A stretch of DNA of 5,658 nucleotides from JBGTKH01 sp041744735 (GTDB taxonomy: Bacteria; Planctomycetota; Planctomycetia; Pirellulales; Pirellulaceae), in contig JBGTKH010000452.1 in the NCBI GenBank assembly GCA_041744735.1, positions 1-5,658 on the forward strand. The letters are read 5' to 3'. Positions within the stretch are counted from its first letter, which is position 1; each line of letters starts with the position of its first letter. A program made the translations under genes and the position numbers. Shown here in pieces: positions 1 to 4,269 of the stretch. The notes below the pieces were generated by a model. That model had not been told where the DNA came from. It made no database searches and worked only from the letters and a program-made list of their open reading frames with translations.

Positions 1-214
1 CGGCCTCTCCGCCGCGATCGCGCTCAGCCAGCGCGTGCTCAACGGCGGCCAGCAGGAACTGACCGATTACCTCAGCTTCCTCCAAGGCGGCTGCTCCAAA
101 TTCCCCCTCGACCTCCTGCGCGACGCCGGCGTGGACATGGAAAAGCCGCAACCGGTTGACACGGCGCTGGCACACTTCGATGCGCTGGTGAATCAACTGG
201 ACGAGTTGCTGTGA
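1..214 (+). CDS. pepF: Oligoendopeptidase F-like M3 metallopeptidase, C-terminal fragment
   Basis: This is the 3' end of a gene that enters from the left edge. Reading from base 2 gives 70 residues and a TGA stop at 212-214. The tail contains the pattern typical of the C-terminus of M3B oligoendopeptidases: a run near LSFLQGGCSKFPLDLLRDAG, then GVDMEKPQPVDTAL, then a final helix ending NQLDELL. Family members are cytoplasmic zinc endopeptidases of about 600 residues that cut short peptides. The HExxH zinc site lies further upstream, so it cannot be checked here. The last 22 bases overlap, tail to tail, the end of the minus-strand gene that follows. No rho-independent terminator is evident after the stop. 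The family call is from recognition of the C-terminal signature. The exact subfamily is less certain. Confidence 0.85.
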   Translation, partial: GLSAAIALSQRVLNGGQQELTDYLSFLQGGCSKFPLDLLRDAGVDMEKPQPVDTALAHFDALVNQLDELL

Positions 215-1011
215 GACACGTCGCCGGAATCTTGCTTCTCGTAGTTTGATGGGCTGGGGAATTTTTCGGCTAGGAAGCGCTGCATGTCCGTGCTGAATGC
301 CACGTCGTCGAAGTTCAGAAACTTCTTGCCCGTGCAGCCCGCGACGATCTGCTGGTACGAGGCGGGCTTGTCGTAAAATCCGGCGACCAGATTTTCCTGA
401 CGAACCAGCGTCAACTGCATTTTCTCCCGTTCCGCTTTCAGCGCGTGGTTCATAATGGCCGTCGCGCCCAGCATTCCGAACCAGCGGTCTTGGCTGACGA
501 AGTCTTTCAGGTCGCAGTAGGCGTCGAACACTCGTTTCTTGGTCAGGTAGCACGGGGTGTGCGATTCGAAGTTCAGCCCCGGATAGCCCAGCCGCCGCAG
601 CGTGTCGTAGGTCTGCCACAGCATCCCTTTCCACACACCCTGCCCGCGCTGTTTCACTTGGTTCAGGTCTTCCAAGTAGCGATCGCGCCGAATCAAAGGT
701 TCGGGCACTTCGTCCAGTAGGATGTAATCGTCGCAGAACCAAACAAACTCGAAGCTCAGCTCCGGGATCAGCGACGCCAGAAACAGCAGCAGAAACCCAT
801 TGGTCACCGGCGTGCGAAACCCACCCACCCGCGCCGTATACTCATGCGGCACGTGCTGGATCACTGAGGTATCATCCGACAGAAACGCCGGCCGATCACC
901 GAACACCCACACCTTGCCGACCCATGGCGCGTAGCGCGCAACGCTGCGCAGTGAATAGCGGATTTCCAGATCATGCTGGGTGCTGTGGCGAAAAACATAG
1001 ATGGTGTCCAT
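193..1011 (-). CDS. Stealth-like capsular polysaccharide / sugar-phosphate transferase
   Basis: This 272-residue protein probably transfers a hexose-1-phosphate onto a surface or exopolysaccharide acceptor, as described for the Stealth family. The visible parts match Stealth conserved regions. A short beta strand MDTIYVFRHS opens the protein. A CR2-like block follows (LEIRYSLRSVARYAPW, residues about 15-30, then KVWVFGD). After PVTN comes FCDDYILLD with the Asp pair at 94-95, equivalent to the NDD of CR2. A CR3-like segment follows (SHTPCYLTKKRVFDAY, His151). It is shorter than classic Stealth proteins, and CR4 is not obvious. No signal peptide or membrane segment is seen. ATG at 1011 is chosen as start; an in-frame GTG sits directly before it at 1014, and no strong Shine-Dalgarno sequence decides between them. 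It lies 54 bases downstream of gene B on the same strand, so co-transcription is possible. The Ser-rich tail after about residue 255 looks non-conserved. Confidence 0.8.
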   Translation of the reverse strand: MDTIYVFRHSTQHDLEIRYSLRSVARYAPWVGKVWVFGDRPAFLSDDTSVIQHVPHEYTARVGGFRTPVTNGFLLLFLASLIPELSFEFVWFCDDYILLDEVPEPLIRRDRYLEDLNQVKQRGQGVWKGMLWQTYDTLRRLGYPGLNFESHTPCYLTKKRVFDAYCDLKDFVSQDRWFGMLGATAIMNHALKAEREKMQLTLVRQENLVAGFYDKPASYQQIVAGCTGKKFLNFDDVAFSTDMQRFLAEKFPSPSNYEKQDSGDVSHSNSSS

Positions 1012-1065
1012 CACCCATCACTTTGCTAGACGGCTCGTGGCAACATCGATGAACCTTAGGACTGA

Positions 1066-1935
1066 CTAATCGACCGCACCTTTCGCGTCCATCGGAGGCG
1101 ACATGCTATACGTTTCCAAGATCGTGCGAACATGTTCCCTCAAAGTCTCGCGCATCACGTCGGGGTGTTTCGACAACCATTCATCGAGAGAACGGTGGCC
1201 CGCTTCGCGTGATTCGGGTGGCGCAGCGTAAAGATCTTGCAATTGGATCGTCAGGCGCAACAGATCGGCCAACTCGCCTGTCTTTATCCGATCGGCAAGT
1301 TCAGATACCTGTTGTCGACTAAGCGGACCTTGAAATTGCATGCCGAAATCACGCGGTCCCGGTCCCTTGCCGTCACCCAATGGCTCGGCTTTAGCCCAGC
1401 GCTCCAGGAGGCACATTTCGTCTTGGTCGCGACCATCAATTCGCACCGTCTCAGCCCGACTGCTCGCGACTTGCACAGGTCCGTAGCGATACTGGCCCTG
1501 GACGCCAACATTTTCACCGCGACGGAACGGCTTGTAGAAGGGTTCGTCAAAGCCGAGTAGATCAGGAAGGAAGAGATAGCAATTGAAATGCATGGGCTTG
1601 CCCGGCTCAAACTGGACGGTCTTTGCCACGCTCACTGGCCCTCCGACAGCAACTTGTGGGACGGGCGAATCCGGTGAATCTTTATTAGGGTCGTAAACGT
1701 AGAAGACAAAGTTAGTCCCGTCGAGGCGAGGCGTCGGCCCGGTCACGACCCGTTCACTACGGTTCACGATGGAAACCTGGACATACAGCGGATCGCCAAA
1801 GAAAATTCGCCGGACATGAGGACGGATCGATACCTCCAAGTCCGCGGCTCTCGTGAGGTTGCTTGGCAACAATGCCGCCAAGCAAAGCAACAGCGCGCGT
1901 AATGAGGCAACTCGGGGCGTCCTAAATGTGTTCAT
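1066..1935 (-). CDS. Secreted paralog-family protein B (unknown function)
   Basis: I do not recognise this 289-residue protein as a named family. It starts with a signal peptide: basic MNTFRTPRVASLR, a Leu/Ala-rich core, then a cleavage site around TRAA at residues 28-31. The mature part begins DLEVSIRPHVRR and carries FGDPLYVQV at 46-54 followed by IVNRSERVV. This alternating strand pattern suggests an Ig-like beta-sandwich (inference). The second half is helical and matches genes C and E: ERWA, GPRDFG, a GELADLL segment, LQDLYAAPPESREAG and a final TYSMSPPM. ATG at 1935 is preferred because it follows an ATGA overlap with the stop of gene C and heads a proper signal peptide. The frame stays open upstream to 2064, but only inside gene C. 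It is last in the array. Its first 110 residues are almost the same as those of gene D. Confidence 0.85.
   Translation of the reverse strand: MNTFRTPRVASLRALLLCLAALLPSNLTRAADLEVSIRPHVRRIFFGDPLYVQVSIVNRSERVVTGPTPRLDGTNFVFYVYDPNKDSPDSPVPQVAVGGPVSVAKTVQFEPGKPMHFNCYLFLPDLLGFDEPFYKPFRRGENVGVQGQYRYGPVQVASSRAETVRIDGRDQDEMCLLERWAKAEPLGDGKGPGPRDFGMQFQGPLSRQQVSELADRIKTGELADLLRLTIQLQDLYAAPPESREAGHRSLDEWLSKHPDVMRETLREHVRTILETYSMSPPMDAKGAVD
1607..1728. repeat. 122-base perfect direct repeat, copy in gene B
   Basis: This stretch is identical, base for base by hand alignment, to 3096-3217. It codes for the segment from LDGT to TVQF of the B/D first half. From 1729 to 1935 mismatches appear and become denser towards the signal peptide; over 1607-1935 I count about 22 in 329 bases. 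To the left of 1607 similarity to the D side stops at the fusion point. Confidence 0.9.
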
Positions 1936-2777
1936 TCGACCCACGTGTTGTCCAAAAGCGTTTGAAGCGCCTTCATTGTTGTAGGCATATTGTAGCTTTC
2001 CGTTAGATTGCGAGTTTCCTTGATCAATGCCTCGCGCTTGATGTCCGGCTGATTTCGCAGCCATTCCACGAGAGTCTTGTCGCCAGCAGCGCGCGACTCC
2101 GGCGGCGTGGCGTACAGTTCCTGCAAACGCATGGTTACGAACAGCAGATCGGCAATCTCACCCGGCTGTATCTGGCTTGCCAATTGCAGCGTCTGCGTAT
2201 GATCGAGCGGCCGCAGGAGATGTAAACCGAAATCGCTCGGCACTGGCCCTTTGCCCGACCTCTCGATCTCCGCCCAAGCCCAACGTTGCAGCGTGCGCAA
2301 CTCTTCGTCGGCACGCGCATTGACGGTTATATCTTGGCCGTCGCTCGACACTGCCATCTTAGGGCTAAGTGGATAGCTGCCCCATAGTTGAATGCTCTGG
2401 CCGTTGCGAATTGATTTCCAGAAGTCATTGCGATTCGGGTCGTGCAGTCCGGGGAGGAAAACGTACTGATAAAACGTCACGATCTCACCCGGTTGAAACT
2501 GGTTCGGTGCCGGAGTTCCATGGCCGTGCCGAACGATTTGCAAGCCCGTTTGCGGGTCACGTATCCTAAATGCAAATCTGTCTCCGTGGTAATACTCAGG
2601 CACGGCGGACACGACGCTTGCGCCGCGGTTGACGATCTTCACCTCGATGTACAGCGGATCGCCAAATATCACGCTACGGGCGTGAGCACGGACGGTGATC
2701 TCGAGGTCACAAGCGTCAGCTCGGCCAATGAGGATGATGACGAACAAAGGCGGGAGCAGTCGGAGTAATGTGCTCAT
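1932..2777 (-). CDS. Secreted paralog-family protein C (copy of E; unknown function)
   Basis: This 281-residue exported protein belongs to the same unnamed family as B and E. Its N-terminus is a signal peptide (MSTLLRLLPP, then a hydrophobic FVIILIG core) with cleavage near ADAC, leaving DLEITVRAHAR. FGDPLYIEV lies at residues 38-46 and VNRGASVVSAVP follows. The C-terminal half is close to that of E (RWAWAEI, SDFGLHLLRPL, SQIQPGEIADLL, LQELYATPPESRAAGD, RNLTESYNMP). The N-terminal half has drifted much further. The start at 2777 is supported by an ATGA overlap with gene D and a good GAGGTGG ribosome site. The codon aligned with the TGA stop of E is TGG here, so the protein reads on by three residues (WVE) to a stop that overlaps the start of B. 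It is the E copy in the inferred tandem duplication. Its function is unknown. Confidence 0.87.
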   Translation of the reverse strand: MSTLLRLLPPLFVIILIGRADACDLEITVRAHARSVIFGDPLYIEVKIVNRGASVVSAVPEYYHGDRFAFRIRDPQTGLQIVRHGHGTPAPNQFQPGEIVTFYQYVFLPGLHDPNRNDFWKSIRNGQSIQLWGSYPLSPKMAVSSDGQDITVNARADEELRTLQRWAWAEIERSGKGPVPSDFGLHLLRPLDHTQTLQLASQIQPGEIADLLFVTMRLQELYATPPESRAAGDKTLVEWLRNQPDIKREALIKETRNLTESYNMPTTMKALQTLLDNTWVE

Positions 2778-3424
2778 TTGGGCCACCTCGTTTTTTGCAC
2801 AATTCTGATTTGCCCGCTTGTTAAAGTAATGGACGCTGCCGTAGCCGCAGTTGGTCCGTGCATAATCCCTTCGTCTGCCGTAGCATCCGTTCCGTGCCAC
2901 CCAAAGAAGCGATGCAATGCCTCGTGCGCAGATACTCGGTCGAGAAAAGTGTCAAAATCCACCATGTCTGGCCAGTACGGCTGTGCGTGCATATCTCGCG
3001 CGGTCTCGTAGAACACAAAGTTCGTGGGATCTTCCGTGCCTTGGTGTTCTGACCAACCGGCAACTGGGACCAATTGATCATCGTCGTTATCTTGGTCAAA
3101 CTGGACGGTCTTTGCCACGCTCACTGGCCCTCCGACAGCAACTTGTGGGACGGGCGAATCCGGTGAATCTTTATTAGGGTCGTAAACGTAGAAGACAAAG
3201 TTAGTCCCGTCGAGGCGCGGCGTCGGCCCGGTCACGACCCGTTCGCTACGGTTCACGATGGTAACCTGGACATACAGCGGATCGCCGAAGAAAACTCGCC
3301 GGACATGAGGACGGATCGATACCTCCAAGTCCGAGGCACTAGCGAGCTTGCTTGGCAACAAAGCCACAAAGCACAGCAACAGCGGGTGTAATGAGGCAAC
3401 GCGGGGAATCTTAGGTGTGTTCAT
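2774..3424 (-). CDS. Chimeric secreted protein D: N-half of B fused to metalloprotease-like C-end of F
   Basis: This 216-residue protein joins parts of two neighbouring genes. Residues 1-109 are nearly those of protein B: signal peptide with cleavage near ASAS (29-32), the mature start DLEVSIRPHVRR, FGDPLYVQV, and GTNFVFYVYDPNKD up to AKTVQF. From residue 110 (DQDND) it follows the end of protein F without a gap: AGWSEH, DPTNFVFYET, then HEALHRFFGWH with His167, Glu168, His171 and His177, and DEGIM with Met188. The His/Glu spacing fits the three-His zinc site of metzincin-like metalloproteases, with Met as a candidate Met-turn; activity is inference. The beta-rich domain is cut midway. ATG at 3424 matches the start of B. 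A GTG at 3433 overlapping the stop of E as GTGA is the alternative and would add three residues. The frame is intact with no stops, so it may be a working gene, not debris. Confidence 0.85.
   Translation of the reverse strand: MNTPKIPRVASLHPLLLCFVALLPSKLASASDLEVSIRPHVRRVFFGDPLYVQVTIVNRSERVVTGPTPRLDGTNFVFYVYDPNKDSPDSPVPQVAVGGPVSVAKTVQFDQDNDDDQLVPVAGWSEHQGTEDPTNFVFYETARDMHAQPYWPDMVDFDTFLDRVSAHEALHRFFGWHGTDATADEGIMHGPTAATAASITLTSGQIRIVQKTRWPK
2783..2789 (-). promoter_or_regulatory. Ribosome binding site of gene C
   Basis: The coding strand reads GAGGTGG, a good match to the anti-Shine-Dalgarno consensus, five bases before the ATG at 2777. It lies inside the last codons of D. This decides the start of C against the open extension reaching 2900, and fits ATGA coupling. 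Confidence 0.6.
3096..3217. repeat. 122-base perfect direct repeat, copy in gene D
   Basis: This is the partner of 1607-1728, abutting the chimeric junction in D. Perfect identity here contrasts with roughly three-quarters identity in the neighbouring E/C 3' ends and less in their 5' halves. That points to recent homogenisation or very unequal rates. Confidence 0.9.
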
Positions 3425-3429
3425 TCGAC

Positions 3430-4269
3430 TCACGGGTTGTCCAGCAACGTTTGAATTGCGTTCATCGTGGAAGGCATGTTGTAGCTTTCCGTTAGATTAC
3501 GAGTTTTCTTGGTCAAAGCCTGTCGCTTGATTTCCGGCTGTTTCCGCAGCCACTCGATGAGAGTATCATCGCCCGCAGCACGCAACTCCGGCGGCGTGGC
3601 GTACAACTCCTGCAAACGCATAGTCACTTCCAGCACGTTGGCAATTTCACCGGGCTGTATCTGGCTTGCTATTTGCAAAGTCTGTCGATGACCCAGAGGA
3701 CGTAGGAAATGCAAGCCGAAATGGTTCGGCGCTGGTTCTTTACCGGAAGTTTGGACCTCCGCCCAGGCCCAGCGTTCCAGCGACCGAAGTTCAGCGTCAT
3801 TGCGGGCATGGACGAGGAGGTCTTGCCACTTGCTGCGCAATTCATCGCCAGCGTCGTTGAGGCGATAAACGCCGCAGATGTAATAAAACTCTTCACGCTG
3901 GCGATTCGGTGCCCAAAACGGATGGTTGAAGAGTCGAGCGCCGGGAACAAACAAAAACTGGTGAAACGTGTTTGGTTTGCCGGGCGCGAATTCAAGGGGA
4001 GATCTCTCTCCTTCGGCATCGATTTTCCACATTACCAAGTGCGTATCCGCGTTACGGATCTCGAATCGAAAGCGGTCACTATGATACGTGGGTAACGCCG
4101 AAACCGCCTCTTTCCCGCGGTTGACGATAGTCACTTCAACATACAGCGGGTCGCCAAATGTCACCTCGCGCGCATGGGTTCGGATAGACAATTCAAGATC
4201 CGACGCTCGGACTTCATTGCCCTGCGCGAAAAGCATAACCGCGAGCAGCAACTGGCTTAGCTTACTCAT
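3430..4269 (-). CDS. Secreted paralog-family protein E (unknown function)
   Basis: This 279-residue protein is a member of the same unnamed exported family as B and C. The signal peptide is MSKLSQLLLAVMLFAQ followed by a cleavage region NEVRAS at 18-23, and the mature part begins DLELSIRTHAR. FGDPLYVEVTIVNRG lies at residues 38-52. The middle contains an Arg/aromatic stretch (FWAPNRQREEFYYICGVYRL) that differs greatly from C. The C-terminal half is conserved: ERWAWAEV, NHFGLHFLRPLGHRQ, SQIQPGEIANVL, LQELYATPPELRAAGD and RNLTESYNMPSTM. It starts by an ATGA overlap with the stop of gene F, with AAGGA nine bases before the ATG, and ends LLDNP-TGA. It is immediately downstream of the metalloprotease-like protein F, as C is downstream of D, so the pair seems to have been duplicated together. 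No enzyme motif is seen. A binding or partner role is only a guess. Confidence 0.87.
   Translation of the reverse strand: MSKLSQLLLAVMLFAQGNEVRASDLELSIRTHAREVTFGDPLYVEVTIVNRGKEAVSALPTYHSDRFRFEIRNADTHLVMWKIDAEGERSPLEFAPGKPNTFHQFLFVPGARLFNHPFWAPNRQREEFYYICGVYRLNDAGDELRSKWQDLLVHARNDAELRSLERWAWAEVQTSGKEPAPNHFGLHFLRPLGHRQTLQIASQIQPGEIANVLEVTMRLQELYATPPELRAAGDDTLIEWLRKQPEIKRQALTKKTRNLTESYNMPSTMNAIQTLLDNP

Larger units (their letters stand above)
1607..3097 (-). repeat. Tandem duplication, copy 2 (C-half of D, C, N-half of B)
   Basis: This is the second copy of the unit: the F-like second half of D, gene C (the counterpart of E) and the first half of B. Beyond 1607 the sequence becomes the unique second half of B, and beyond 3097 it is copy 1. 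The ends of the pairs agree: D stop with F stop, C start with E start, B start with D start. A three-base offset change occurs between the start and the aligned stop of E and C. Confidence 0.8.

Noticed and set aside
445..720. Plus-strand open frame of 91 codons
   Set aside because: It is antisense to the conserved centre of the Stealth-like gene and has no support of its own.
1012..1065. Terminator or promoter between gene B and the Stealth-like gene
   Set aside because: No convincing stem-loop with a T run and no clear promoter boxes were seen in this short gap.
1699..1710. A 12-base match to 4500-4511, coding TNFVFY in both the B-type and F-type parts, as the recombination site
   Set aside because: D carries both TNFVFY segments separately and the fusion point lies between them at 3094-3097, so this match did not make the junction. 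It may be chance.
1936..2064. N-terminal extension of gene B by 43 residues
   Set aside because: It lies wholly inside gene C in another frame, has no signal peptide, and the ATG at 1935 heads a good signal peptide and an ATGA overlap.
2706..2720. Lipobox in the signal peptide of C (ADAC)
   Set aside because: Asp at -2 and Ala at -3 do not fit the usual lipobox, and the paralogs have no Cys there, so ordinary signal peptidase cleavage is more likely.
2778..2900. N-terminal extension of gene C by 41 residues
   Set aside because: It overlaps the zinc-motif coding part of D. The ATG at 2777 has a good ribosome site and a signal peptide.
3709..4095. Plus-strand open frame of 128 codons
   Set aside because: It is antisense to gene E, shows no recognisable domain, and E has homologs in the same window.
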